Shown here piece after piece: positions 27,616 through 36,841 of a DNA stretch of 64,000 bases. The DNA is from an uncultured Prevotellaceae bacterium (GTDB lineage Bacteria > Bacteroidota > Bacteroidia > Bacteroidales > Bacteroidaceae). The notes under the pieces are model-generated. The model had not been told where the DNA came from. It worked only from the letters and a program-made list of their open reading frames with translations, and made no database searches. Both the position numbers and the translations under genes were made by a program. Location of the stretch: NCBI GenBank assembly GCA_900316585.1, contig ONDM01000009.1, positions 80,158-144,157 on the forward strand, read 5' to 3'. The first letter of the stretch is position 1; every line of letters begins with the position of its first letter.

Positions 27616-29004
27616 ATGAAACATTGTATACTGATATTATCCTTTTTCTGTTGCTTGGTCTTGAGCGTTTCAGGTCAGACCAATAAGAAGATACGGAATC
27701 TTAAGGCTCAGCGATCTGAATTGCAAAAGCAGATTACAGAGTCAGAGAAGGTGCTCCGTACTATGAAGAAAGATGTGAAAAGTCAGTTGAGTGATTTGGC
27801 AGTTTTGAATAGTCAGATAAACAATCAGCAGAAATACGTGACTGCTATAGAAGAGGATATTAAGGCTTTAGATAAAGAAATTTTGCTGGTTGAGACAGAG
27901 TTGGATACCTTAGAAGCAAACTTGAACAGCATGAAAGAAAAGTATCTTAAGTCAGTTCAGTATGCGTATAAGGAAAATCATACCATTCAGGATAAACTCA
28001 TGTTCATATTTTCTGCTGAGACAATCTCCCAGATGTTTCGTAGATTGCGTTATGTTAGGGAATATACTACATACCTGAGAGTACAGGGTGAGCAAGTAAA
28101 GGAACAGCAGAAAGAAGTGCAGCAGAAAAAAGCAGACCTCTTGGCTGCAAAAGGTGAAAAATCTAGTTTGTTGAGACAAAGCGAGCAGGAACGTAAGAAA
28201 CTGGAAGGCAAGAAAGAAGAACAGCGACAATTGCTATATAACCTTCAGAAGAAGCAAAAGGACGTCCAAAAGGAAATATCGCAGAAACAGAAACAAAGTC
28301 AGCGTCTGAATGAACAGATAGACCGTTTGGTGGAGCAGGAGATTGCAGCAGCCAAGAAACGTGAGGAGGAAAGACGCAGGAAAGAGATGGAACGTCTTGA
28401 GGCAGAGCGTAAGCGTAAGGCTGAATTGGCCAAGAAAGCAGAGAATGAATTGGCTGGCAGGAAGGAAAGTGGAAGCTCCGATAAGTCTTCCTCATCTAAG
28501 ACTACGACTTCTTCCAGCAATTCAAATACAGCTAGTGCTAAGGCAGAACGTATGGGGACATACAAGGTTGATAGTGAGGATCGTCTTGTCTCTGGTGGAT
28601 TTGAAAGGAATAAAGGGTTGCTGCCAGTTCCAATAACTGGTCCTTATATGATTGTTGGCCATTATGGCGTTCATGATGTAGCAGGGTTGAAAAATGTAAA
28701 GTTGGATAATAAAGGCATTGATATCAAAGGCCAATCTGGAGCAAGTGCCCGATCTATTTTCCAGGGTGAAGTGTCTAGCGTATTCTCTTATGGAGGTATG
28801 CGAGGTGTATTGATTCGTCATGGCAGTTATATATCTGTTTATTGTAACCTCTCTTCTGTAAATGTTCGTGCTGGGCAGAAAGTGAAGGCGCGTGATGTCA
28901 TTGGAAAAATAGCTCGTAATGAAGAAGGCGATCATATCCTTCAGTTTCAATTGCGTAGAGAAACTAGAAAACTTAATCCAGAACAATGGTTAAGCAGGCG
29001 TTGA
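27616..29004 (+). CDS. EnvC/NlpD-like amidase activator (degenerate M23 protein)
   Basis: About 462 residues. Signal peptide, then two long coiled coils (about 25-110 and 150-290, the second very rich in Lys/Glu/Gln), a Ser/Thr linker, and a C-terminal LytM/M23 domain (about 345-460). The zinc ligands are mostly lost: the usual HxGIDI reads NKGIDI, YxHL reads YCNL, and the last HxH reads HILQ. It should therefore activate periplasmic amidases during daughter-cell separation rather than cut peptidoglycan. A longer in-frame reading from 27529 overlaps the previous gene and lacks a signal peptide. Confidence 0.87.
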   Translation: MKHCILILSFFCCLVLSVSGQTNKKIRNLKAQRSELQKQITESEKVLRTMKKDVKSQLSDLAVLNSQINNQQKYVTAIEEDIKALDKEILLVETELDTLEANLNSMKEKYLKSVQYAYKENHTIQDKLMFIFSAETISQMFRRLRYVREYTTYLRVQGEQVKEQQKEVQQKKADLLAAKGEKSSLLRQSEQERKKLEGKKEEQRQLLYNLQKKQKDVQKEISQKQKQSQRLNEQIDRLVEQEIAAAKKREEERRRKEMERLEAERKRKAELAKKAENELAGRKESGSSDKSSSSKTTTSSSNSNTASAKAERMGTYKVDSEDRLVSGGFERNKGLLPVPITGPYMIVGHYGVHDVAGLKNVKLDNKGIDIKGQSGASARSIFQGEVSSVFSYGGMRGVLIRHGSYISVYCNLSSVNVRAGQKVKARDVIGKIARNEEGDHILQFQLRRETRKLNPEQWLSRR

Positions 29005-30074
29005 TGGATAATATAGATAAGAAGACAAAAGATGCAGTCTATTTGTTGACTCGGATGATAGAGATTCCTTCATTCAGCCGAGAAGAGAGTGCTGTGGCTG
29101 ATTTGGTTTTTGATACTCTTCAAAAAGATGGGCTAGAGCCTAAGCGTCGTGGCAATAATGTCTGGTGTGTGGATCCCCATTATGATGCCCAGAAGCCCAC
29201 AATCCTTTTCGATGCTCATTTGGATACGGTCAAACCTGTTTCTGGTTGGACAAGGGAACCGTTCAGAGCCACTGTGGAAGGGGATTGTATCTTTGGTTTG
29301 GGAAGTAATGATGATGGTGCCAGTGTCGTATCTTTGATGCAAGTCTACAAGACCTTGATAGATACATGTCAGTCTTATAATTTAGTTTACTCCGCTTCTT
29401 GTGAAGAGGAAGTTTCAGGAAAGGATGGTCTGGAAAGTGTACTTCCATTATTCCCACCTATTCATGTAGGTTTGGTAGGTGAACCGACTGAAATGCAACC
29501 GGCCATTGCCGAAAAGGGATTGATGGTGCTAGATGTTATAGCTCATGGAAGAGCAGGGCATGCAGCTCGTGATGAAGGTGATAATGCCATTTATAGGGCC
29601 TTGGAAGATATTAGTTGGATAAGGGATTACTGTTTTAGCCAGGTTTCTCCTTTGCTTGGGTCCGTAAAAATGACAGTGACGGAAGTTCATGCTGGCACTC
29701 AGCATAATGTCATTCCAGATCAGTGCTCTTTTGTTGTGGATGTCCGAAGTAATGAGTTTTACTCAAATAAGGATTTGTACGATTATATATGTCTGCATGT
29801 TAGCAGTGAGGTTAAGGCACGTTCATTTAGATTGAATTCATCATGCATAGATATGGGACACCCTTTGGTTTTGAAAGCCATGGAGATTGGGCGTGTCCCA
29901 TTTGGCTCTCCTACTTTGTCAAATCAGGCCTTGTTGCCATTCCCGTCAATGAAGATGGGGCCAGGTTGCTCTTCCCGTTCACACACGGCAGATGAGTATG
30001 TTAGGATTTCTGAAATTGACCAAGCCATCAGATTGTATTTAGAATTATTGGATGGCTTAAAATTAGAAAAATAA
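29004..30074 (+). CDS. argE: M20-family N-acyl amino acid deacylase, probable arginine-pathway ArgE
   Basis: About 356 residues. M20 metallopeptidase fold with LFDAHLDTVKP (first metal ligands and catalytic Asp), GLGSNDDGASVVSL (bridging Asp), SCEEEVSGKDG (catalytic Glu pair) and a late HTADEYV (last His). Bacteroidales use N-succinyl arginine precursors, so the likely substrate is N-succinylcitrulline (or ornithine). The argF' and argG genes for the flanking steps are 10-17 kb away. The ATG at 29004 overlaps the previous stop (TGATG); an ATG at 28986 is an alternative. Confidence 0.78.
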   Translation: MDNIDKKTKDAVYLLTRMIEIPSFSREESAVADLVFDTLQKDGLEPKRRGNNVWCVDPHYDAQKPTILFDAHLDTVKPVSGWTREPFRATVEGDCIFGLGSNDDGASVVSLMQVYKTLIDTCQSYNLVYSASCEEEVSGKDGLESVLPLFPPIHVGLVGEPTEMQPAIAEKGLMVLDVIAHGRAGHAARDEGDNAIYRALEDISWIRDYCFSQVSPLLGSVKMTVTEVHAGTQHNVIPDQCSFVVDVRSNEFYSNKDLYDYICLHVSSEVKARSFRLNSSCIDMGHPLVLKAMEIGRVPFGSPTLSNQALLPFPSMKMGPGCSSRSHTADEYVRISEIDQAIRLYLELLDGLKLEK

Positions 30075-30091
30075 CTTAAACTACTATAATA

Positions 30092-31909
30092 ATGGAGCGT
30101 AAGGTTTTACATCTCGGTAAGCTTGCCGATACACAAGCCAAGAATAGAGGTTCACAAGAGGCTATCCGATATAGGGATGATGCAACAGGAACTTGGCAGC
30201 CTGTCACATGGACGCAATTTGCTGATAATGTAAATCAGTTGGCTTGTGCCATGTTGGCAAATGGGGTAAAGCACCAGGAAAATATGGGTATTTTCTCTCA
30301 AAATATGGCAAGGGGGATATATACTGATTTTGCTGCCTTCAGCATTGGTGCTGTTACCATTCCTCTTTATGCTACTAGTTCAGAGACTCAGGTTCAATAC
30401 ATTGTGAATGATGCTAGAATACGTTATCTTTTTGTTGGTGAACAGCAGCAGTATGATACGGCATTCCGGGCCCATTCTCTTTGTCCTACGTTACATAAAT
30501 TGATTATTTATGATTCAAAGGTAGTTAGGAATCCTCAAGACAAGACTTCTGTTTACTATGCTGATTTCTTGAAAGTGGATGAAAAGACAATAGGAAAATA
30601 TCAAGAGTTGTTGAAGGAAAGGAAGGCTAATCTAAATGATGATGATATAGCAAATATCTTATATACTTCAGGGACTACGGGCGAGTCCAAAGGTGTAATC
30701 CTTAAACATTCTAATTATATTGGTCAATTTGAGGCACATTTTAAAGTTCTTAAATTCTTGACCTGGCCTAATATGACTTCCATGGATTTCCTGCCATTGA
30801 CTCATGTGTTTGAACGGGGTTGGAGCTTCCTATGCTTGTGTGCAGGTGTTGTTGTCTGTGTGAATACAGATCCTCATGCCATTTTGCAGTCTATACAGGA
30901 AGTTCATCCTAATGCCATGTGTGCTGTCCCTCGTTTTTGGGAGAAAGTGTATGATGGCGTAAATGCCAAGATTGCTGGTATGAGTTCAGTCATGCAGAAA
31001 GTGGTGAAGAGTGCTCTAAAAGTAGGTCGTGAGTACAATATCGAATACGTTTTGAAACGGAAAACGGCACCTATTTCTTTATCTTTGAAATACCGGTTCT
31101 ATGATAAACTGGTATTTCAGAAGCTTAAGAGAGCAATTGGTATGGATAATGCTTTGTTCCTTCCTACGGCTGGTGCTCCTATTCCTCCTACTATTGAGGA
31201 GTTTATCCACTCTGTTGGCATTGGGTTAGTTGCAGGTTATGGTTTGACTGAATCTTTGGCTACAGTTAGTTGTGACCATGGTGTAAAGACACTTGGCTCT
31301 GTTGGTCGCCCGTTGCCTGGCATTGAGGTCAAGATTGGTGAGAATGATGAAATTTTGATAAAGGGTCCAGGCGTGACTTGTGGCTACTACAAGAAAGAAT
31401 CTGCTACACGCGAGGCATTCGATAAGGACGGATATTTCCATACGGGTGATGCTGGCTATTTAAAAGATGGTGAGTTATTTATTACTGATCGCATCAAGGA
31501 TTTGTTTAAAACCTCTAATGGTAAGTATATCTCTCCTCAGGTGTTGGAAGGAAGGCTTTGTGTGGATAAGTATATTGAACAATTGGCTGTTATTGCCGAG
31601 CAGCGCAAGTTTGTATCGGCATTGATTATTCCTGCCTATGATGAGCTAAAAGCTTATGCAGCAGAACATAAGATAGAGTATAAAGATATGAAGGATCTTT
31701 GCCAGAATAAAGAGATCAATCAGATGATAAAGACTCGTATAGATACTCTACAGCAGACTTTTGCTGCTTATGAGCAGATTAAACGTTTCACTTTGTTGCC
31801 TGAACCATTCACGATAGACAAGGGGGAATTGACGAATACCCTGAAGATTAGAAGGCAAGTACTATTGAAGAACTACTCTGAGGAGATAGATAAAATGTAC
31901 GAAGCATAA
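30092..31909 (+). CDS. Long-chain acyl-CoA synthetase (AMP-forming)
   Basis: 605 residues. ANL-family adenylating enzyme: the P-loop ILYTSGTTGESKGV is near residue 190, AGYGLTESLATVS follows, then YFHTGDAGYLKDGELFITDRIKDLFKTSNGKYISP (the hinge and the A8 motif). It activates fatty acids as acyl-AMP and then acyl-CoA on the cytoplasmic membrane face. There are no beta-oxidation genes beside it, so recycling of exogenous or membrane-derived fatty acids for lipid synthesis is the likely use. Confidence 0.9.
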   Translation: MERKVLHLGKLADTQAKNRGSQEAIRYRDDATGTWQPVTWTQFADNVNQLACAMLANGVKHQENMGIFSQNMARGIYTDFAAFSIGAVTIPLYATSSETQVQYIVNDARIRYLFVGEQQQYDTAFRAHSLCPTLHKLIIYDSKVVRNPQDKTSVYYADFLKVDEKTIGKYQELLKERKANLNDDDIANILYTSGTTGESKGVILKHSNYIGQFEAHFKVLKFLTWPNMTSMDFLPLTHVFERGWSFLCLCAGVVVCVNTDPHAILQSIQEVHPNAMCAVPRFWEKVYDGVNAKIAGMSSVMQKVVKSALKVGREYNIEYVLKRKTAPISLSLKYRFYDKLVFQKLKRAIGMDNALFLPTAGAPIPPTIEEFIHSVGIGLVAGYGLTESLATVSCDHGVKTLGSVGRPLPGIEVKIGENDEILIKGPGVTCGYYKKESATREAFDKDGYFHTGDAGYLKDGELFITDRIKDLFKTSNGKYISPQVLEGRLCVDKYIEQLAVIAEQRKFVSALIIPAYDELKAYAAEHKIEYKDMKDLCQNKEINQMIKTRIDTLQQTFAAYEQIKRFTLLPEPFTIDKGELTNTLKIRRQVLLKNYSEEIDKMYEA

Positions 31910-31925
31910 TTAGTAAAAAGAGAAG

Positions 31926-33041
31926 ATGATAACAATTGAACAACTGAAAGGCATAAAGGAGCGTACTGAGGACCTTTACCGGTACCTTGGCATCGAGAGT
32001 AAACAAATAGAGGTAGAAGAGGAACAATTGCGTACGCAAGCTCCAGGCTTTTGGGATGATGCAAAGGCTGCAGAGGCTCAAATGAAAAAAGTTAAAGGGC
32101 TCCAGTCGTGGATAGATGGCTATAAGGAAGTTAAGACCTTAGTGGAAGAGGCAGATGCCGCTTTTGAATTCTATAAAGAGGAATTGGTTTCAGAAGTAGA
32201 GGTGGATGAGGCTTACTTGAAAGCTGCGTCTGCAGTGGAAGCCCTGGAATTGAAAAATATGCTGCGCAGTGAGGCTGATAAGATGGACTGCGTGCTCAAG
32301 ATTAATGCTGGAGCAGGTGGCACTGAGGCACAGGATTGGGCGCAGATGCTGATGCGTATGTATATGCGCTATGCAGAGACTCATGGGTACAAGTGTTCTG
32401 TTGCTAACCTATTGGAAGGTGATGATGCAGGAATAAAGACTTGTACATTGAATATAGAGGGGCCATTTGCCTATGGCTATTTGAAAAGTGAAAATGGCGT
32501 GCATCGCTTAGTTCGTGTTTCACCATATAATGCACAGGGTAAGCGCATGACTTCTTTTACTTCGGTGTTTGTCACACCTCTTGTTGACGATTCCATTGAA
32601 GTTAATATAGAACCAGCACGAATCAGTTGGGATACTTTTCGTAGTGGTGGTGCTGGTGGTCAGAACGTGAATAAGGTAGAATCGGGCGTTCGCTTGCGTT
32701 ATCAGTATAAGGACCCTTATACAGGAGAGGAAGAAGAAATCTTAATTGAGAATACTGAGACTCGTGATCAGCCAAAGAATAAGGAAAATGCCTTGCGTCT
32801 GTTACGTTCGATGCTATATGATAAGGAAATGCAGCATCGTATGGCCGAACAGGCCAAGGTCGAGGCTGGTAAGAAGAAAATAGAATGGGGCAGCCAGATT
32901 AGAAGTTATGTTTTTGATGATCGCCGTGTAAAAGACCATCGTACAAATTATCAGACTAGTGATGTTAATGGTGTGATGGATGGCAAAATTGATGAGTTTA
33001 TCAAAGCTTACCTTATGGAGTTCAGTGATTCAAAAGAGTAA
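31926..33041 (+). CDS. prfB: Peptide chain release factor 2
   Basis: 371 residues in one uninterrupted frame. The peptidyl-tRNA hydrolysis motif is in GGAGGQNVNKVESG (near 240), and the stop-codon recognition tripeptide is SPY instead of SPF, in VRVSPYNAQGKR. The region that in E. coli holds the programmed +1 frameshift (CTT TGA C) reads TAC CTT GGC here, so no frameshift is needed. It recognises UGA and UAA. One base separates its stop from the CYTH gene. Confidence 0.95.
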   Translation: MITIEQLKGIKERTEDLYRYLGIESKQIEVEEEQLRTQAPGFWDDAKAAEAQMKKVKGLQSWIDGYKEVKTLVEEADAAFEFYKEELVSEVEVDEAYLKAASAVEALELKNMLRSEADKMDCVLKINAGAGGTEAQDWAQMLMRMYMRYAETHGYKCSVANLLEGDDAGIKTCTLNIEGPFAYGYLKSENGVHRLVRVSPYNAQGKRMTSFTSVFVTPLVDDSIEVNIEPARISWDTFRSGGAGGQNVNKVESGVRLRYQYKDPYTGEEEEILIENTETRDQPKNKENALRLLRSMLYDKEMQHRMAEQAKVEAGKKKIEWGSQIRSYVFDDRRVKDHRTNYQTSDVNGVMDGKIDEFIKAYLMEFSDSKE

Positions 33042-33042
33042 T

Positions 33043-33522
33043 ATGGGAAAGGAAATTGAACGTAAGTTTCTAGTTACAGGTCCTTTTAAGGATAAGGCAT
33101 ATTCTTCTACACGTATCGTGCAAGGATATATTTGTCATGGTGGTGGTCGTACTGTCCGTGTCCGTTTACGTAATGAAAAGGGTTATCTTACAATTAAAGG
33201 CCCTTCCATTGATGGAGGATTGTCACGCTATGAGTTTGAGATAGAAATCAGTTTCCGTGATGCGATGGATTTGATGAAACTCTGTAAAGATGGATATATT
33301 GACAAGACGCGTTATTTGGTCAAAAGTGGCAAACATACCTTTGAGGTGGATGAATTTTATGGAGATAACGAAGGCTTAATTATGGCTGAAGTAGAATTGG
33401 AATATGAGAATGAGCCTTATGAAAAGCCAGATTTTATAGGGAAAGAAGTAACGGGAGATCGTAGATTCTATAATGGTTCTCTATTGACTTATCCTTTCAA
33501 TCTTTGGAAAGATTCTATTTGA
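33043..33522 (+). CDS. CYTH-domain protein (triphosphate tunnel metalloenzyme)
   Basis: 159 residues, a single CYTH domain. The N-terminal EIERKFLV is the ExExK signature; basic residues (TVRVRLRNEKGYLTIKG) and acidic strands (YEFEIEIS, MAEVELEYE) line the expected tunnel. Bacterial members usually hydrolyse inorganic triphosphate; adenylate cyclase activity is rarer. It has no CHAD domain. It follows prfB by one base, and its last 8 bases overlap the convergent VanZ-like gene. Confidence 0.88.
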   Translation: MGKEIERKFLVTGPFKDKAYSSTRIVQGYICHGGGRTVRVRLRNEKGYLTIKGPSIDGGLSRYEFEIEISFRDAMDLMKLCKDGYIDKTRYLVKSGKHTFEVDEFYGDNEGLIMAEVELEYENEPYEKPDFIGKEVTGDRRFYNGSLLTYPFNLWKDSI

Positions 33523-33913
33523 CAATAAACTTTCTATAAAGAAGTGAACCAAAAATGGCGGCTAGTATTACCCCAATAATATTGGCCGCAAAATCCATCC
33601 AGTCGCCACTTCGCAAACCTCCAGTGCAGTATTCTTGGAGGAGTTCTAGAATACCGCTCATTAGAATAGGCATAATTACGGCTCCAATAAGAAGCCTGTT
33701 TTTATCTGCTTTTTCTTTATGTTTAAGGTAATATTCTATCCAGATGATGCTACATGTTCCTAAATACATAATTATGTGTGTCCATTTATCTATAAAAGGA
33801 ACTTCTTCTGACAACTTTATCTCGGGAACTGGCATTAAACATAAAACCCAAATAAGAGCGATACAAAATAAACTGAATCTGTAGCTTTTTATGTAACTTT
33901 TAGTCATTTTCAT
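33515..33913 (-). CDS. VanZ-like membrane protein
   Basis: About 132 residues with four predicted membrane helices (about 8-26, 40-58, 68-90, 105-125). The pattern PFIDKWTHIIMYLGT ... GLRSGDWMDFAANIIGVILA is typical of VanZ-family proteins, which have been tied to glycopeptide resistance in enterococci but mostly have no known function. A TTG at 33928 could start the frame, but it lies in a -7 box; the ATG at 33913 is used. Confidence 0.82.
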   Translation of the reverse strand: MKMTKSYIKSYRFSLFCIALIWVLCLMPVPEIKLSEEVPFIDKWTHIIMYLGTCSIIWIEYYLKHKEKADKNRLLIGAVIMPILMSGILELLQEYCTGGLRSGDWMDFAANIIGVILAAIFGSLLYRKFIVK

Positions 33914-33921
33914 CTTTCTTT

Positions 33922-33955
33922 TTTGCAAATTTAGCGCAAAAATACTTACATTTGC
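33922..33955 (+). promoter_or_regulatory. Promoter of the NSS transporter genes
   Basis: TTTG (33922-33925), 21 bases, TACATTTGC (33947-33955), 40 bases before the ATG. Confidence 0.82.
33925..33944 (-). promoter_or_regulatory. Candidate -7 boxes of the VanZ-like gene inside the opposing promoter
   Basis: Minus strand TATTTTTGC (33944-33936) and TAAATTTGC (33933-33925), both exact, lie within the spacer of the NSS promoter. The two directions probably compete. Confidence 0.55.
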
Positions 33956-33995
33956 AAGCTATAAGAGAGATTTTAGTTTGAATTTATAAATAATT

Positions 33996-35390
33996 ATGTC
34001 AAATAATTCTGATCAGGCAGGGTTTGCTAGTAAGCTTGGTGCTATATTGGCTGCGGCAGGCTCAGCAGTAGGTTTGGGGAATATCTGGCGTTTTCCTACT
34101 GAAACTGGAACAAATGGTGGCGCTGCATTTATATTGATTTATATATTCTTCATGCTTTTTATGGCTATGCCTATCATGATTGCTGAATTTACTATCGGTC
34201 GTCATGGTCAAAGCGATGTATCCCACTCATTCCTTAAAATGAGTGGGAATAGAAAAATGTGGAAATTTATGGGACTTATTCCTGTTATATCTGGTTTCCT
34301 GGTTTTGAGTTATTATGCAGTGGTTGCTGGCTGGACCCTTGAGTATGCCATTCAAGCAGGTATGAATGATTTTGCAGGGAAATCCGCAGCTGAGTATGCA
34401 TCCGATTTTGCTGCTTTTTCTTCCAATCCTTTTAAACCATTGATGTGGCTTTTCTTTATTCTGGCTTTGACTTTTGGAATAGTGGCTATGGGTGTACAAA
34501 AAGGTATTGAACGTGGTGCCAAAATTATGATGCCTATTCTATTTGTCTTTTTGGCAATTCTTGTAATATGTTCGTTGACATTGCCAGATGCTTCCAAGGG
34601 ATTAACCTTCTTATTGGAACCTGACTTTTCCAAAGTGACGGGGGCCACTTGTCTTTCGGCTATGGGGCAGGCTTTCTTTTCCTTGAGTGTAGGTCTCTGT
34701 TGCTTGTGTACATATGCTTGTTATTTCAGAAAAGATTTAGATCTCATACGTGATGGTTTTGGTGTTGCTACCATTGATACGTTGGTTGCCCTTATGTCTG
34801 GTTTGATGATCTTTCCTGCGGTCTATTCTATTCCTGGTTTATCACCTGATGCAGGGCCTTCTTTGGTATTCATCACTTTGCCGAATGTTTTCCAGCAAGC
34901 TTTTGGAGATTTACCTGCTGTAGCTTATGTGTTTTCTCTAATGTTCTACGTTTTGTTGGTCATGGCTGCACTGACATCTTCAATCTCTATGTTGGAAATG
35001 GCTGAGGCTTATTTTATAAAACGTTTTAAAGTAAGTCGTTTTAAGTCCTCCATGGTTGTTAGCATTGTTTGTTTCCTGTTGGGTTCTGCATGCTCTCTTT
35101 CTTTTGGAGTTTGGAAGGATGTAACCATTTTTGGTATGGGCTTTTTTGATTTATTCGATTTTTTGGTAGCGAAATTTCTGATGCCGATAGGAAGTGCTTT
35201 GATTTGTATTTTTTTAGGATGGGTAGTTGACGAAAAGGTGCTTCGTGCTGAAATAACCAATGAAGGAACATTGAGGCAGCCCCTATATCCTGTATTCCGA
35301 TTTATCATACGTTATTTTGCCCCATTATGTATTATCTTGATTTTTTTGAATGAATTGGGGGTTTTTAAAGTTCTTTCTGGATTATTGTAA
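33996..35390 (+). CDS. Sodium-dependent transporter, NSS (SNF) family, copy 1
   Basis: 464 residues with about eleven to twelve membrane helices. The helix 1 signature GSAVGLGNIWRFPTETGTNGGAAFILIY is the sodium/substrate site of neurotransmitter:sodium symporters, and MGVQKGIERGAKIMMPIL is the helix 5 region. It likely imports an amino acid with sodium; the substrate cannot be read. It shares its transcript with a second NSS gene that overlaps its stop by one base. Confidence 0.92.
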   Translation: MSNNSDQAGFASKLGAILAAAGSAVGLGNIWRFPTETGTNGGAAFILIYIFFMLFMAMPIMIAEFTIGRHGQSDVSHSFLKMSGNRKMWKFMGLIPVISGFLVLSYYAVVAGWTLEYAIQAGMNDFAGKSAAEYASDFAAFSSNPFKPLMWLFFILALTFGIVAMGVQKGIERGAKIMMPILFVFLAILVICSLTLPDASKGLTFLLEPDFSKVTGATCLSAMGQAFFSLSVGLCCLCTYACYFRKDLDLIRDGFGVATIDTLVALMSGLMIFPAVYSIPGLSPDAGPSLVFITLPNVFQQAFGDLPAVAYVFSLMFYVLLVMAALTSSISMLEMAEAYFIKRFKVSRFKSSMVVSIVCFLLGSACSLSFGVWKDVTIFGMGFFDLFDFLVAKFLMPIGSALICIFLGWVVDEKVLRAEITNEGTLRQPLYPVFRFIIRYFAPLCIILIFLNELGVFKVLSGLL

Positions 35391-36775
35391 TGCTAGCTGG
35401 ATTATTTATGGAAAATAAAAGAACGAATTTTGGGAGTAAAGTAGGAGCAGTTTTGGCTGCAGCTGGTTCTGCAATTGGTTTGGGAAACGTGTGGCGATTC
35501 CCATATGAGACTGGGCAGAATGGTGGTGCCGCATTTCTGATTATTTATCTTGCATGTATAATTATTATAGGTGTTCCCTTGATGGTGGCTGAATTTGCAG
35601 TGGGACGTAGGAGTAGGACAAATAACTTTCGTGCATTTCCTGTTTTGGGGGCTAAGGGCCCTTGGAGGTATGTGGGATTCCTTTGTGTTTTGACAGGCTG
35701 GCTCATTCTCTGTTATTATGCTGTAGTATTAGGCTGGACATTGGAATATGTCTATCAAGCAGGTTCAAATGGTCTTGCAGGGAAGACTGCGGAACAGTAT
35801 ACTGCAGATTTCTCTAACTTTGTTAGTGACCCAGTTCAGCCGATTATTTATTTTTTCATAGCTGTAATACTTACTCTTGGTGTGGTATTGATGGGTGTTC
35901 AGAAGGGTATTGAACGTGCTTCAAAGGTTATGATGCCTATGTTGTTTGTTTTTATCTTGATTTTGGTGGTTTGTTCTTTATCTCTACCAAGTGCAATGAA
36001 AGGTGTGGATTATTTATTGAATCCTGATTTCAGTGAAATTCATCCTGGGACATTCTTGGCTGCCATGGGACAAGCCTTTTTCTCCTTGAGCATAGGCATG
36101 GGATGTCTTTGTACTTATGCATCCTATTTTCCTAGGGAGGCTAACTTATTTGGAAATGCTTTGAATATCGCCGGCATAGACACTGTGATTGCTATTCTTT
36201 CAGGATTGATTATTTTCCCAGCGGCTTATTCTGTTGGTATAGAGCCAGGATCTGGAGCTTCTTTAGTGTTCATCACATTACCAAACGTGTTCTATCAGGC
36301 CTTTAGTGGACTGCCTTGGTTGGCTTATGCATTTTCTTTGATGTTCTATCTATTGTTGTCCATGGCAGCATTAACGTCTGCGATTTCTTTGCTTGAACCT
36401 CCTACATCTTTATTGTCCGAAGAGCTTCATATAAGTCGTAAAACTGCTGCTTTGTTAGCAACTTCTTTGGTAATAGTCTTAGGTATTGCTTGCTCACTTT
36501 CTATGGGAATTTGGGGTGACTTCAAATTGTTTGGTTTAAATCTGTTTGATTTCTTTGATTTTGCTACTGCTAAGATTATGCTACCTTTGGGTGGTCTGTT
36601 TACTGCTTTGTTCGTAGGTTGGAAGATGAACAAAAAGGCATTGCTCACTGAACTTTCCAATAATAGGACTCTTCCTCAGTGGGTGGTTCGTTTGTTCTAT
36701 TTGCTTATTAAGTATTTATTGCCATTGGCTATTATCCTAATTTTCTTAAATGAGTTGGGTGTTTTTGGATTCTGA
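35390..36775 (+). CDS. Sodium-dependent transporter, NSS (SNF) family, copy 2
   Basis: 461 residues, clearly homologous to the gene just before it, with the same helix 1 signature (GSAIGLGNVWRFPYETGQNGGAAFLIIY) and matching helices throughout. The helix 1 Pro-Thr-Glu of copy 1 is Pro-Tyr-Glu here and loop residues differ, so substrates may differ. The ATG at 35390 overlaps the upstream TAA; an internal ATG at 35408 (MENKRTNF) is an equally good start. A tandem duplication is the simplest origin. Confidence 0.92.
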   Translation: MLAGLFMENKRTNFGSKVGAVLAAAGSAIGLGNVWRFPYETGQNGGAAFLIIYLACIIIIGVPLMVAEFAVGRRSRTNNFRAFPVLGAKGPWRYVGFLCVLTGWLILCYYAVVLGWTLEYVYQAGSNGLAGKTAEQYTADFSNFVSDPVQPIIYFFIAVILTLGVVLMGVQKGIERASKVMMPMLFVFILILVVCSLSLPSAMKGVDYLLNPDFSEIHPGTFLAAMGQAFFSLSIGMGCLCTYASYFPREANLFGNALNIAGIDTVIAILSGLIIFPAAYSVGIEPGSGASLVFITLPNVFYQAFSGLPWLAYAFSLMFYLLLSMAALTSAISLLEPPTSLLSEELHISRKTAALLATSLVIVLGIACSLSMGIWGDFKLFGLNLFDFFDFATAKIMLPLGGLFTALFVGWKMNKKALLTELSNNRTLPQWVVRLFYLLIKYLLPLAIILIFLNELGVFGF

Positions 36776-36790
36776 TTAGATTGATTAAAA

Positions 36791-36830
36791 TAAAAAACGG
36801 CTTGCCGGAAGGCGAGCCGTTTTCTTTAAA
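36791..36830. terminator. Bidirectional terminator
   Basis: ACGGCTTGCC-GGAA-GGCGAGCCGT (36797-36820), with T runs on both strands, between convergent NSS and alkaline phosphatase genes. Confidence 0.85.
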
Positions 36831-36841
36831 CAAAAGGTTCG

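Noticed and set aside
28163..28565. Ser/Leu-rich reverse frames under the EnvC-like coiled coil
   Set aside because: They arise from the Lys/Glu/Ser-rich codons of the coding strand; no independent signals.
29133..29342. Frames on the opposite strand of argE, and similar overlapping frames across the window
   Set aside because: They lie wholly inside recognised genes and show no family similarity, so they are reading-frame shadows.
33515..33913. Glycopeptide resistance determinant (VanZ)
   Set aside because: Only a VanZ-like domain; no vanA/H/X or vanR/S, and the family is widespread without a resistance role.
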